Part shown: positions 28,037 through 37,208 of the stretch, in pieces
Position numbering within the stretch: position 1 is the stretch's first letter
Layout: each line of letters begins with the position of its first letter
Source of the DNA: Ravibacter arvi
GTDB taxonomy: Bacteria > Bacteroidota > Bacteroidia > Cytophagales > Spirosomataceae
Direction: 5' to 3'
DNA length: 64,000 nucleotides
Assembly (NCBI RefSeq): GCF_039540405.1
Contig: NZ_BAABEY010000031.1
Span: 41,236 to 105,235 of the forward strand
Position numbers and translations under genes: made by a program
The notes under the pieces: model-generated
What the model was told of the DNA's origin: nothing
The model's database searches: none
What the model saw: the letters and a program-made list of their open reading frames with translations, nothing else

Positions 28037-30862
28037 ATGGCCGATAAAAAACTTTTTCTTTTAGATGCAATGGCGCTGATTTACCGCGCTCATTTTGCAT
28101 TTATCAAAGCTCCCCGGATTACATCAAAGGGGCAGAATACAAGTGCGGTATTCGGCTTTACGAATACGCTTCTCGAAGTGCTGCAAAAAGAAAAGCCCAC
28201 GCACCTCGGCGTTGCATTCGATACCGCTGCCCCGACTTTCAGGCATATACAGTTTGAAGCTTATAAGGCGCAGCGTGAAGCCCAGCCCGAAGATATTACC
28301 TTCGCCATTCCCTACGTCATTAAGCTTCTGCGTGCCATGAATATCCCCTGCCTGACATTGGACGGGTATGAAGCGGACGATGTCATTGGAACCATAGCCA
28401 AAAAGGCGCGCCGCGAAGGGTTTGAAGTGTTCATGATGACGCCTGATAAGGACTTCGGACAGCTGGTCGAGCCATCGCTCTATATATATAAGCCCGCTTT
28501 CCTGGGCAAGGGCGCTGAAGTGCTCGGTGTGAACGAAGTATTGGAAAGGTGGCAGATTGAAAGGATCGACCAGGTGGTAGACATGCTGGGGCTTATGGGC
28601 GATGCCGTTGATAACATCCCGGGCATTCCGGGTGTGGGAGAAAAGACGGCGCAAAAGCTGATTGCCCAGTACGGGAGCGTGGAGGGATTGCTTGAACATG
28701 CTTCCGAAATCAAGGGAAAGCTTGGTGAAAAGATTGTTGAAAACGGGCATCTCGCCACGCTGTCCAAACAATTGGCGACGATAGATATCGACGTACCGAT
28801 AGAGTTTGACCCGGAAGGTCTTGAAATTACCCCGGTTAACCGGGAGGAGGTGAGCCTGCTGTTCGATGAGCTTGAATTCAGAACGCTCCGCAAGCGTGTG
28901 CTCGGCGACGACCCGCTCGCTGAAGAATACCAGGCGAAACCTGTTCCGGCAAAGCCAAAAAATGGCCAGCTTGACCTGTTCTCCGGCGCCGGCCAGGTAA
29001 CGGCGGAGGTGGAGGTAGTTGTGGAGGTCGGTGAGCAGGTGTCGCCGTTGAGAAATATTACGAACACGCGCCATTATTACCACATTGTGGATACCCCGGA
29101 GCTGCGCGAAAGCCTGGTTGGCTACCTGCTGCTTCAGGACCGGGTTTGCTTCGATACCGAAACAACGGATACCAACGCGCTGGAAGCCGAACTGGTCGGG
29201 CTTTCGTTTGCCTATCTGCCGGGAGAAGCCTTCTATATACCGGTCCCTGCAGATCGCGCGGAAGCCCAGGCAATTGTGGAGGTATTCCGGGTGTTTTTTG
29301 AAAACCCGGCTATTGAAAAGATTGCCCAGAATATTAAATATGATATGCAGGTGCTGGCTTCCTACGGGGTGACGGTAGCGGGGAAACTGTCGGATACCAT
29401 GTTGGCTCATTATCTCATAGAGCCGGACAAACGACATAATATGGACATTCTGTCCGAGGATTTTCTGCGCTACACACCGGTTTCAATTGAAAACCTGATC
29501 GGGAAAAAGGGTGCCGGACAGGGAAATATGAGAGATGTGGAAGTTAGCGCTATCGCCGAATACGCGGCGGAAGATGCTGACGTGACGCTGCAGCTCCATC
29601 AAAAGCTGATGCCGGAAGTGATACGGGTGGGTGCGAAAGGGCTGCTGGAAAATGTTGAGATGCCGCTCGTGCGTGTTTTGGCTGACATGGAGGCCGAGGG
29701 AGTCCGGGTAGACCTGAAAGCGCTGCAGGAAATGTCCCTTGAGCTTGAAAGTGATATCCGTGTGATTGAAGGCCAGATTTTCGGGCTGTCAGGCGGACCG
29801 TTTAACCTGAATTCCCCGAAACAGTTGGGGGAGGTGCTTTTTGAGCGCATGCAATTGATCAAGAACCCCAAAAAGACCAAAACGGGGCAATATGCCACCG
29901 GAGAAGAGGTGCTTTCAGGGCTTGAAAATGAGCATGAGATTGCCAGGAAGATACTGGATTACAGGGAGCTGCAGAAGTTAAAGTCAACCTATGTGGATGC
30001 GCTTCCCGCTATGATCAGCCCCCGTACCGGTCATATTCATACTTCCTACAACCAGGCAGTGGCAGCGACCGGCCGGTTGAGCAGCAACAACCCCAATTTG
30101 CAGAACATTCCTATCCGCACACCCCGCGGCCGGGAGATCAGGCGGGCGTTCGTGCCGAGAAATGAAGAGTACCGGATTCTTTCAGCCGACTACTCGCAGA
30201 TTGAATTGCGTATTATGGCGGCTTTCTCAGAAGATGCTACCATGATGGAAGCTTTTAACCAAAACCTGGATATCCACGCCAGCACGGCGGCAAAGGTGTT
30301 TAAGGTTCCGCTGGAGTCCGTTACTTCAGATATGCGGAGAAAAGCGAAAATGGTCAATTTTGGTATTATTTACGGGATATCGGCGTTCGGGCTGGGCCAA
30401 CGGCTGGGAATCTCCAGAACTGAAGCCGCGGAAATCATTACCTCTTATTTTGAGCAATTCCCGTCGGTCAAAGCTTATATGGACCGGGTCGTGAACCAGG
30501 CGCGGGAGGACCTTTACGTCGAAACGATGCTGGGAAGAAGGCGTTATTTGCCCGACATCAATTCCCGCAACCAGACCAACCGCGGATTTGCCGAACGAAA
30601 TGCGATCAACGCACCCATCCAGGGGTCGGCAGCAGACATGATCAAGGTAGCCATGATCAATATCCATAATTTTATAAAGCAGGAAAACCTAAAATCACGT
30701 ATGATCCTTCAGGTGCATGACGAATTGGTCTTTGATGCGCACCGGGATGAAATAGGTTACCTTTCTGAAAGGGTTGACGAACTTATGAGGACCGCCGTGC
30801 CGTTATCTGTTAAGATGGCAACCGGGATCGGGGTGGGCGGCAACTGGCTCGAAGCGCACTAA
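28037..30862 (+). CDS. polA: DNA polymerase I
   Basis: 941 residues with three domains. The 5'-nuclease (1 to about 290) has LFLLDAMALIYRAHFAF and the GxxGDAVDNIPGIPGVGEKTA helix-hairpin. The 3'-5' exonuclease (about 345-530) keeps its metal ligands: FDTETTD, NIKYD and YAAEDAD, so proofreading should be active. The polymerase has motif A (ADYSQIELRIMAAFS), motif B (RRKAKMVNFGIIYG) and motif C (LQVHDELVFD). It fills gaps in repair and removes RNA primers. It diverges from the lipoprotein gene. Confidence 0.98.
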   Translation: MADKKLFLLDAMALIYRAHFAFIKAPRITSKGQNTSAVFGFTNTLLEVLQKEKPTHLGVAFDTAAPTFRHIQFEAYKAQREAQPEDITFAIPYVIKLLRAMNIPCLTLDGYEADDVIGTIAKKARREGFEVFMMTPDKDFGQLVEPSLYIYKPAFLGKGAEVLGVNEVLERWQIERIDQVVDMLGLMGDAVDNIPGIPGVGEKTAQKLIAQYGSVEGLLEHASEIKGKLGEKIVENGHLATLSKQLATIDIDVPIEFDPEGLEITPVNREEVSLLFDELEFRTLRKRVLGDDPLAEEYQAKPVPAKPKNGQLDLFSGAGQVTAEVEVVVEVGEQVSPLRNITNTRHYYHIVDTPELRESLVGYLLLQDRVCFDTETTDTNALEAELVGLSFAYLPGEAFYIPVPADRAEAQAIVEVFRVFFENPAIEKIAQNIKYDMQVLASYGVTVAGKLSDTMLAHYLIEPDKRHNMDILSEDFLRYTPVSIENLIGKKGAGQGNMRDVEVSAIAEYAAEDADVTLQLHQKLMPEVIRVGAKGLLENVEMPLVRVLADMEAEGVRVDLKALQEMSLELESDIRVIEGQIFGLSGGPFNLNSPKQLGEVLFERMQLIKNPKKTKTGQYATGEEVLSGLENEHEIARKILDYRELQKLKSTYVDALPAMISPRTGHIHTSYNQAVAATGRLSSNNPNLQNIPIRTPRGREIRRAFVPRNEEYRILSADYSQIELRIMAAFSEDATMMEAFNQNLDIHASTAAKVFKVPLESVTSDMRRKAKMVNFGIIYGISAFGLGQRLGISRTEAAEIITSYFEQFPSVKAYMDRVVNQAREDLYVETMLGRRRYLPDINSRNQTNRGFAERNAINAPIQGSAADMIKVAMINIHNFIKQENLKSRMILQVHDELVFDAHRDEIGYLSERVDELMRTAVPLSVKMATGIGVGGNWLEAH

Positions 30863-30915
30863 AAAAAAAGGCGACGGGAGTTGGACATTGGATAGATTTT
30901 GCTGAAAACGCAGAC

Positions 30916-32139
30916 ATGAACCACAGAGTAGTAATTACAGGGATAGGAATTTATTCATGCCTCGGACAGGACCTCGAATCGGTTAAAAAGTCCTTGTTTG
31001 AGGGAAAAAGCGGCATTGTACTGGATCAGTCCAGGAAAGAGTTCGGCTTCAGGTCGGGCCTGACCGGCTATGTGCCCGAGCCTGATTTGAAAGCCAGGCT
31101 GTCGAGACGGCAGCGAATCGGTATGCACCAGCCCGCCATGTACGCTTACATGTCGACAATCGAGGCGATGGAACTCTCCGGCCTTGATCCCGATTTCCTG
31201 GAGCAGAATGAAACCGGGATTATTTTCGGGAACGACAGTACGGCCGCATCGGTGGTGGAGGCAATTGACAAAACCAAAGAGAAGCGGGATACCACCCTGA
31301 TCGGCAGCGGGGCAATTTTCCAGAATATGAACAGCACGGTAAATATGAACCTGGCGACCATATTCAGGTTGAAGGGGATTAATTTTACACTCAGTGCCGC
31401 CTGTGCTTCCGGTTCACACGCAATCGGCATGGCTTACCTGATGATCAGGCAGGGGCTGCAGGACCGGATTATTTGCGGCGGAGCCCAGGAAATCAATCCT
31501 TATGCAATGGCTAGTTTCGATGGGCTGGGAACGTTTTCCCTGCGGGAGTCCGAGCCGGTAGCTGCATCGCGTCCTTTTGACCGGAGCCGCGACGGCCTGG
31601 TGCCCGGCGGAGGTGCCGCAACCGTAATACTGGAGTCATATGAGTCGGCAAAGCGGCGCAATGCACCCATCCTGGGGGAATTGGTCGGTTACGGTTTTTC
31701 TTCCAACGGTGATCATATCTCCAACCCGGATATTGACGGGCAGCTGCGGTCTTTGCAGATGGCGCTGAAACAGGCCGGGATGAATGCGGATGAAATTGAC
31801 TATATCAACGCTCACGCAACCTCCACGCCGGTAGGCGATGCATCGGAAGCAAGGGCGATTTACGAAATTTTCGGGGACCGCGTCCCGGTCAGCTCTACCA
31901 AATCAATGACCGGGCATGAATGCTGGATGGCCGGTGCCAGTGAAATCGTCTACTCCATGCTGATGATGGAGGGAGGCTTTGTGGCGCCCAATATCAATTT
32001 TGAGAGCCCGGATGAAGATACGGCAAAGATTCAGGTGGTTGCCCAGACAAAAAATGCCGAAATAAACGTTTTTTTATCTAACTCTTTCGGTTTCGGAGGA
32101 ACCAACTCAACGCTCATTGTGAAAAAGTGGAACCCCTGA
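30916..32139 (+). CDS. Beta-ketoacyl-[ACP] synthase family protein
   Basis: 407 residues of KAS I/II fold. The catalytic Cys is in LSAACASGSHAIG, the two His in NAHATSTPVGD and MTGHECWMAG, and the Lys in SSTKSMTGHE. It should condense acyl primer with malonyl-ACP in fatty acid or related lipid synthesis. The active-site wording is closer to FabB than to FabF, and no acyl carrier protein, ketoreductase or dehydratase gene adjoins, so the pathway is not settled. It follows polA by 53 bp. Confidence 0.92.
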   Translation: MNHRVVITGIGIYSCLGQDLESVKKSLFEGKSGIVLDQSRKEFGFRSGLTGYVPEPDLKARLSRRQRIGMHQPAMYAYMSTIEAMELSGLDPDFLEQNETGIIFGNDSTAASVVEAIDKTKEKRDTTLIGSGAIFQNMNSTVNMNLATIFRLKGINFTLSAACASGSHAIGMAYLMIRQGLQDRIICGGAQEINPYAMASFDGLGTFSLRESEPVAASRPFDRSRDGLVPGGGAATVILESYESAKRRNAPILGELVGYGFSSNGDHISNPDIDGQLRSLQMALKQAGMNADEIDYINAHATSTPVGDASEARAIYEIFGDRVPVSSTKSMTGHECWMAGASEIVYSMLMMEGGFVAPNINFESPDEDTAKIQVVAQTKNAEINVFLSNSFGFGGTNSTLIVKKWNP

Positions 32140-32214
32140 CGGGAAGCAGGCCGATGCTGACAAGCGTCATTTTTTTGAAACAGTTTCAGACGTAATTTTA
32201 AATCGTTATCAGTT

Positions 32215-32523
32215 ATGGGAGCAAGAAGTAATGAATATCACTACGAGACAGTGGTTGATGCGATTAATGAACTTCGTGAAAAAGGATATACGGATGACTT
32301 TAACCTGGAGGCCAATTGCCTGGTTTGCGGCATTGGCAGGTTTACACATGAAGAGTTCGAGGTACATGAAGTTTACCGCTATGAAGGGATGAGCGATCCC
32401 GGTGACGAAGCGACCGTTTACGGCATTGCTTCCAAGTCGGGTGTAAAAGGGATACTGGTGACGGGCAACGCCTCTGAAATAGATGAAAGATCGGAAGAAA
32501 TACTAAAGAAACTTCGCTACTAA
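32215..32523 (+). CDS. Small conserved Bacteroidota protein of unknown function
   Basis: 102 residues, acidic, no signal peptide or membrane segment. Contains NLEANCLVCGIGRFTHEEF and ATVYGIASKSGVKGILVTGN. Similar small proteins are sometimes labelled phosphoribosylpyrophosphate synthetase, but no PRPP-synthetase motif is visible here and the label looks unjustified. Its stop overlaps the nagA start (TAATG), so it is likely in one operon with nagA. Confidence 0.8.
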   Translation: MGARSNEYHYETVVDAINELREKGYTDDFNLEANCLVCGIGRFTHEEFEVHEVYRYEGMSDPGDEATVYGIASKSGVKGILVTGNASEIDERSEEILKKLRY

Positions 32524-33641
32524 TGGCGTACATACTGGGTAGAAAGGTGTATACCGACGGGCAGGAGTTAGGGAATTGCCTGTTGAAAATTGAAAACCGT
32601 CAAATAAAAGAACTAAGTACCCTGGCACCTGACCAGGAACCGCCGGCTGAAACAGTGGTATACGACTGCCTGGCGCCAGGCTTTATCGACGTGCACATCA
32701 ATGGCGGTGAAACCCTGCATTTTACCCAAAGCCCGACGCGGGAAGCGCTGATCGACATGGCATCGGCAAGCCGGCTGACAGGTACGCCCTTTCTTTTACC
32801 CACGTGTATTACTTCGCCCTGGGAAAATATCCTGGGGGCAATAGATGCGACACGGGCATTTATGGAGGAATTTCCGGAGGCCGGCGTGCTCGGCATGCAT
32901 TTGGAAGGTCCGTTTCTGAATCCGAAGAAACGTGGCGCTCACCTCGAGCGTTTCATTCAAAAGCCAACGGACAATTTGTTGCTGGAGCTTATAGAAAAGG
33001 GCCGGGGAGTATTAAAAATAATTACCGTAGCGCCCGAATACTTTTCTGCCGAACAACTGATCCGGCTGCAGCGGGCCGGGATTGTAGTTTCAGCGGGGCA
33101 TTCGAATGCAACCTACCGGGAGGCGGCCTATGCCTTTGAAAACGGCGTTGGCCTTTGTACCCATCTTTACAACGCCATGTCGGCTTTTGGTCACCGGGAG
33201 CCCGGGCTTGTCGGGGCGGTTTTCGATTTCCCTGATGTATACGCGCCTATCATCCTGGATGGCATACACTGCGACTTCGCGGCTGCGCGCGTAGCCTATA
33301 AACAAAAAGGGGAAAAGCTGTTTCTCATTTCTGACGCCCTTTTCCTGGGCAAGAAAAAGAAAACATTTCAGTGGGAGGAATTCGATGCAAGCCTGATTGA
33401 CGACCGGTACGTGAATACCGAGGGTAACCTGTCGGGAGGCGCCGTATCGTTGCCGGAAGTATTGGTAAATGCCGTATTGGAAGTGAAAATCCCGCTGGCG
33501 GAAGCAGTGGCCATGTGTACGCTCCGGCCGGCCAAAGTGCTCGGTCTCGAAGACAGGATCGGTAGAATTGCGCCGGGGTACCCCGCGGTATTCACTGTAT
33601 TCTCCGACCGGCTGAGTAATTTTGGTAGTGTATCATTTTAA
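32523..33641 (+). CDS. nagA: N-acetylglucosamine-6-phosphate deacetylase
   Basis: 372 residues. Family signatures: PGFIDVHINGG (metal HxN variant), TPFLLPTCITS, GMHLEGPFLNPKKRGAH with the metal-binding Glu, VSAGHSNATY, CTHLYNAMSAFGHREPGLVG and LISDALFLG with the catalytic Asp. It removes acetate from GlcNAc-6-P, feeding aminosugar or cell-wall recycling into glycolysis. The start overlaps the stop of the preceding small gene by one base (TAATG). Confidence 0.95.
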   Translation: MAYILGRKVYTDGQELGNCLLKIENRQIKELSTLAPDQEPPAETVVYDCLAPGFIDVHINGGETLHFTQSPTREALIDMASASRLTGTPFLLPTCITSPWENILGAIDATRAFMEEFPEAGVLGMHLEGPFLNPKKRGAHLERFIQKPTDNLLLELIEKGRGVLKIITVAPEYFSAEQLIRLQRAGIVVSAGHSNATYREAAYAFENGVGLCTHLYNAMSAFGHREPGLVGAVFDFPDVYAPIILDGIHCDFAAARVAYKQKGEKLFLISDALFLGKKKKTFQWEEFDASLIDDRYVNTEGNLSGGAVSLPEVLVNAVLEVKIPLAEAVAMCTLRPAKVLGLEDRIGRIAPGYPAVFTVFSDRLSNFGSVSF

Positions 33642-33873
33642 TATGGCCGCCTGTAGAAAGAGAGATTTTGGGGCCGGCGGAGTAAGCACAACCGGTTAAT
33701 TTTTTTGCGGTCAGAGCGGGTAAGCACTAGCATTTTTCAACAATACTTTGAACCTTTGCCTGTTTAAATTGCGTTTCGACAGAAATAGCATCATTCCAAG
33801 AAAACCAAAGCATAAATAGGAACGGATTGCGTTAAAAGCCGAAGTTCATATCAAGGACTAATCCAATTTTGTC

Positions 33874-34761
33874 ATGAAGTTAACTCCAATAGAAAAGCGA
33901 AGTGGACTAACCCGAAAAGAATTCATTGAGGAGTACCTCAAACCGAAACGTCCAGTCGTTTTTACAGACCTCGTTAAAGACTGGCCGGCGGTACAAAAAT
34001 GGACATTTGACTGGCTCCGCGAAACACACGGATCGATAGAAGTACCGCTTTACGACAAACACATTCACGATCCTGACAAATATTTCAAGCCGGCGAAGGT
34101 GATGTCGTTTGGAGAATACCTGACCCTGATCGAGCAAGGACCGGTGGATCTCAGGATGTTTCTATTCGATATCTTCAAGAAAGCGCCCGAGCTGGCTAAT
34201 GACATCCGGTTTCCGACCATCATGGACGGCTTCCTGAAAGGTTACAAATACGTATTTTTCGGCGGTGAGGGGTCTATCACCGGGCTCCATTACGACATGG
34301 ACTGCTCGAACGTATTTCTTACGCAGTTCCAGACCCGAAAAGAGGTGATCCTGTATGCACCTGATCAGGGGCCGCGGTTATATCAGCTGCCGTTCACGGT
34401 GATGAGCAAGGTTGATCCGATCAACCCGGATTATGAAAAATACCCGGCTATGAAAGGGTTGCAGGGATATCATACTATTCTCAACCACGGGGAAACGATT
34501 TTCATCCCTTCACTGTGGTGGCATTATATCCGTTACATAGACGGAGGTTTCAGTCTTGCGCTGCGTGCCAACGACTCACCGCTTACTTTCATGCGGGGGG
34601 CTTTCAACCTCGTCCGTCATACCTTTGTTGATCACGGAATGACCTGGGCGCTGGGCAAGACATGGCACAATTGGAAGCACCAGAAAGCTGCCGAAAATGC
34701 CAGCAAGGTCATGGAGGAAGACCGCCTGGCCGGAAAGAACCTCGACGAGGTAGCGGTTTAG
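33874..34761 (+). CDS. Cupin-like (JmjC fold) protein, probable Fe(II)/2-oxoglutarate oxygenase
   Basis: 295 residues of the Cupin_8 type. N-terminal RPVVFTDLVKDWPAVQKWTF is characteristic, with the HxD metal pair in GLHYDMDCSNVF and the distal His in FIPSLWWHYIRY. Members hydroxylate proteins, RNA or small molecules; the substrate is unknown. The residues NDSPLTFMRGAFNLVRHTF at the C-terminal side match a Bacteroidota subgroup. Single gene, preceded by 232 bp of plain intergenic DNA. Confidence 0.9.
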   Translation: MKLTPIEKRSGLTRKEFIEEYLKPKRPVVFTDLVKDWPAVQKWTFDWLRETHGSIEVPLYDKHIHDPDKYFKPAKVMSFGEYLTLIEQGPVDLRMFLFDIFKKAPELANDIRFPTIMDGFLKGYKYVFFGGEGSITGLHYDMDCSNVFLTQFQTRKEVILYAPDQGPRLYQLPFTVMSKVDPINPDYEKYPAMKGLQGYHTILNHGETIFIPSLWWHYIRYIDGGFSLALRANDSPLTFMRGAFNLVRHTFVDHGMTWALGKTWHNWKHQKAAENASKVMEEDRLAGKNLDEVAV

Positions 34762-34850
34762 GTATGAGCAGTGAGCCTTGAGGTGTGAGGATGTGCTCAT
34801 ACCTCAAGACTCGCTGCTCACTGCTCACCCCTCAAAACTCACTGCTCAAA
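34762..34850. repeat. Inverted array of TGAGCAGTGAG/CCTCAAA-type units
   Basis: The left arm (GTATGAGCAGTGAGCCTTGAGGTGTGAGG) and the right arm (CTCATACCTCAAG...CTCACTGCTCACCCCTCAAAACTC) are complementary and lie between two converging genes. The right arm runs into the last codons and stop of the HTTM gene (from 34832), encoding its ILSSEF end. Confidence 0.85.
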
Positions 34851-36142
34851 ATCCATTCCTTATTTTTCCAACCCCTTTTTTGGGTGGCCAGATCGACCGT
34901 CGGGTCGACCAGGAGCCGGCTGCTTTTGCCATTCAGGCTCACGTAACAAATTGCCCGGATTTCTGTGTCGCCGATGCCCGTTTTAAGGTAATAGTCGTGA
35001 AGGAAGTGTGCGAATTGAAGCACCATATCGGGCTGGAAACTGGCCTGGACTACCTGGCGGCGTGTAAGGAAGTCTGATGGTTTTGCTACAAACTGCCGCC
35101 CGCTTTCTTTCACTTTTACCTGGTATTCCAGTGATCCGTTTTTCTCCATCAGCATGATGCGCCATGAGAACCGGAAACCCTGTTCATGCCACAAAGGATT
35201 ACCGGGGTACAGCCATGCCCGGAAAGGCATTAACAACTGTGCCAAAAAGAAGGGAATCAAAATAAAAAATGAGGGTTGAAACCCGGTCTTAAAACGAAAA
35301 CCGGAGCTGTTGAACCGGTGGCCCCGAAAGAGGCGTGTCATGACCTTCCGGTGCCATTCCGAGGAAAAGAATACCAGTGCGAAAGCCGACATGAACCAGG
35401 GGAACATGCCGATAGGGAAGAGTATGGCGGTGAAAATGTGGAAAATGAGTAGGACGGGGTATATCCACGGACGGGTACGTCGGAAATAAAGGAGAAAAGG
35501 GGCCGACAAGTCGAATATCATCGCAAGCCAGCTGATGGCTATGGCAAGCCCGGGCATGCTGAGAAACTGCCCGATCAAGGGTAAATGACTGTTTGAAGAA
35601 AGCCATATACCCAATGGCTGCCCGAGAATCAGCCAGTCATAGCCGATTTTTGCAACACCGCCGAAAAAATAAACCGACCCCACCTGGATTTTCAAAAGAA
35701 ATACGGCCGGGCCGCTGTTCCATACCGATATGCTTTTTTGCCGTAAAGCATCGAGCGAAGCTACCGCGCTCATCGGGAGAAAGCTCATCAGGAACGAGAG
35801 AAGGCTGATGAGGTAGTAGTGATTAAGATAAACACTTTTGTCGAAGAACTCGGTATAGCTGAAAAGCAGGAAGAATAAAACGATGCTGATGCGAAAAAAA
35901 AGCCCCGCCATAATACAGACCGAAAGCACCAGCAAGGCTGCATACAATCCATACATAAAGGGCGGCGCAAGCGGGGTAATCCATTCCAGCCCGTCGTAGG
36001 AAAAAAAGAAATCCGGCTTGAGGTAAAAAGTTTCTATCCAGCCCTTTGCAAAGAAGCGGACCAGTGCAATGGTCATCAAAAGCCCGAAAATAAAACGGAA
36101 AAAAGCCAGAGAATACAGGTTATTCAGCTTCCGGGTCTCCAA
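34832..36142 (-). CDS. HTTM (vitamin K-dependent gamma-carboxylase-like) membrane protein
   Basis: 436 residues with about seven to nine membrane helices. HTTM landmarks: LAFFRFIFGLL start, the block YLNHYYLISLLSFLMSFLPM and VYFFGGVAKIGYDWLILGQP, whose Lys 165 falls where vitamin K carboxylases have their catalytic base. A periplasmic C-terminal part follows. The start is TTG 36142, needed to keep the first helix; it overlaps the end of fbpC by 23 bp. It is the last gene of the iron operon, an unusual neighbour for this family. Bacterial HTTM proteins mostly lack a proven reaction. Confidence 0.85.
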   Translation of the reverse strand: METRKLNNLYSLAFFRFIFGLLMTIALVRFFAKGWIETFYLKPDFFFSYDGLEWITPLAPPFMYGLYAALLVLSVCIMAGLFFRISIVLFFLLFSYTEFFDKSVYLNHYYLISLLSFLMSFLPMSAVASLDALRQKSISVWNSGPAVFLLKIQVGSVYFFGGVAKIGYDWLILGQPLGIWLSSNSHLPLIGQFLSMPGLAIAISWLAMIFDLSAPFLLYFRRTRPWIYPVLLIFHIFTAILFPIGMFPWFMSAFALVFFSSEWHRKVMTRLFRGHRFNSSGFRFKTGFQPSFFILIPFFLAQLLMPFRAWLYPGNPLWHEQGFRFSWRIMLMEKNGSLEYQVKVKESGRQFVAKPSDFLTRRQVVQASFQPDMVLQFAHFLHDYYLKTGIGDTEIRAICYVSLNGKSSRLLVDPTVDLATQKRGWKNKEWILSSEF

Positions 36143-37208
36143 AGTCCACGAATTTGTAAGGTCGGATGATAAACCGGAGGTTTGTTCCGGGTTCGTAGAA
36201 GGTATCAGCGTGCAGAATTAACCGCGCTTTTTGAGCGTTTTCCGGCTTTACTTCAATACGGACATGATCGCCCAGAAAGGTAGCGGCTTCCACAACTCCG
36301 GTTAACACGCTGCCTTCGGCCGGTTGAGGGCTGTTTTTTTTCAAAACAATAATGTGCTCCGGACGACAGAACAAGCGGGACATCCGGGGAGAAATTTCGG
36401 TGTTTCCTGCAGGCATTTTCCCAAAAGGGGTTTGCATTCCGCCTTCCGTTCTGATACAATTGATGCAGCTGTATTTTCCGAACAAATTGGCTACATAACC
36501 GCTGACCGGGTGGTTGTAGATCATTCTCGGAGCGTCCATCTGGAGGAGACGCCCTTTGTGAATGACAGCCACCTGGTCGGCCATACTAAGTGCGTCGCGG
36601 GTATGATGTGTCACCAGGATGGTGGTAATGCCGGTTGCCTTTACGATTTTGCGCAGATCTTCCCGTACCCGGTCGTGAAGGATGGAGTCCAGGTTGCTGA
36701 ACGGTTCGTCCAGGAGGAGGATTTCCGGTTTCGGAGCCAGTGCCCTTGCCAGTGCCACCCGCTGCTGCTGGCCGCCCGATAGCTGGTGCGGGTACTTGCC
36801 CGGGTTTTCTTCCAGGTTGGTCAGGGCGAGCGTCTCCTCGATAATGCGCTTCTTTTCTGCCTGGGTCATTCCTTTTAACCCGAAGCCTATATTTTCGGCA
36901 ATGGTCATGTGCGGAAATAGCGCGTAATCCTGGAAAACCATACCGATGTTTCTTTTGTGGACCGGAACTGCCTTGCGGCCTTCCGAAATGACCTGCCCGG
37001 AAAGAATGAGGGAACCTTCGTCAGGGACTTCAAGGCCGGCAATTGTCCGCAGCAAGGTAGTTTTACCGGATCCGCTTTCTCCTACCAGCGCCAGGATGGC
37101 ACCTTTTTCGACGCTGAGGGAAATGTTGTCGACGGCCTTTACGCTTCCACCGGGATAGGTTTTTGAAACATGAAGCAATTCCAGTACAGGGTGAATATCA
37201 GGCGTCAT
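36120..37208 (-). CDS. fbpC: Ferric iron ABC transporter, ATPase subunit
   Basis: 362 residues. Walker A GESGSGKTTL, Q-loop VFQDYALFPHMT, ABC signature QLSGGQQQRVALARAL, Walker B ILLLDEPFSNLD and the H-loop LVTHHTRDAL are complete, followed by a TOBE-type C-terminal domain (SRLFCRPEHIIVLKK). It powers import through the adjacent permease. It overlaps the permease gene by 11 bp and the HTTM gene by 23 bp. Iron specificity is inferred from the FbpA-like binding protein. Confidence 0.92.
   Translation of the reverse strand: MTPDIHPVLELLHVSKTYPGGSVKAVDNISLSVEKGAILALVGESGSGKTTLLRTIAGLEVPDEGSLILSGQVISEGRKAVPVHKRNIGMVFQDYALFPHMTIAENIGFGLKGMTQAEKKRIIEETLALTNLEENPGKYPHQLSGGQQQRVALARALAPKPEILLLDEPFSNLDSILHDRVREDLRKIVKATGITTILVTHHTRDALSMADQVAVIHKGRLLQMDAPRMIYNHPVSGYVANLFGKYSCINCIRTEGGMQTPFGKMPAGNTEISPRMSRLFCRPEHIIVLKKNSPQPAEGSVLTGVVEAATFLGDHVRIEVKPENAQKARLILHADTFYEPGTNLRFIIRPYKFVDFGDPEAE

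Noticed and set aside
32215..32523. Phosphoribosylpyrophosphate synthetase
   Set aside because: Label sometimes given to such small proteins, but the protein has 102 residues and no PRPP-synthetase motif.
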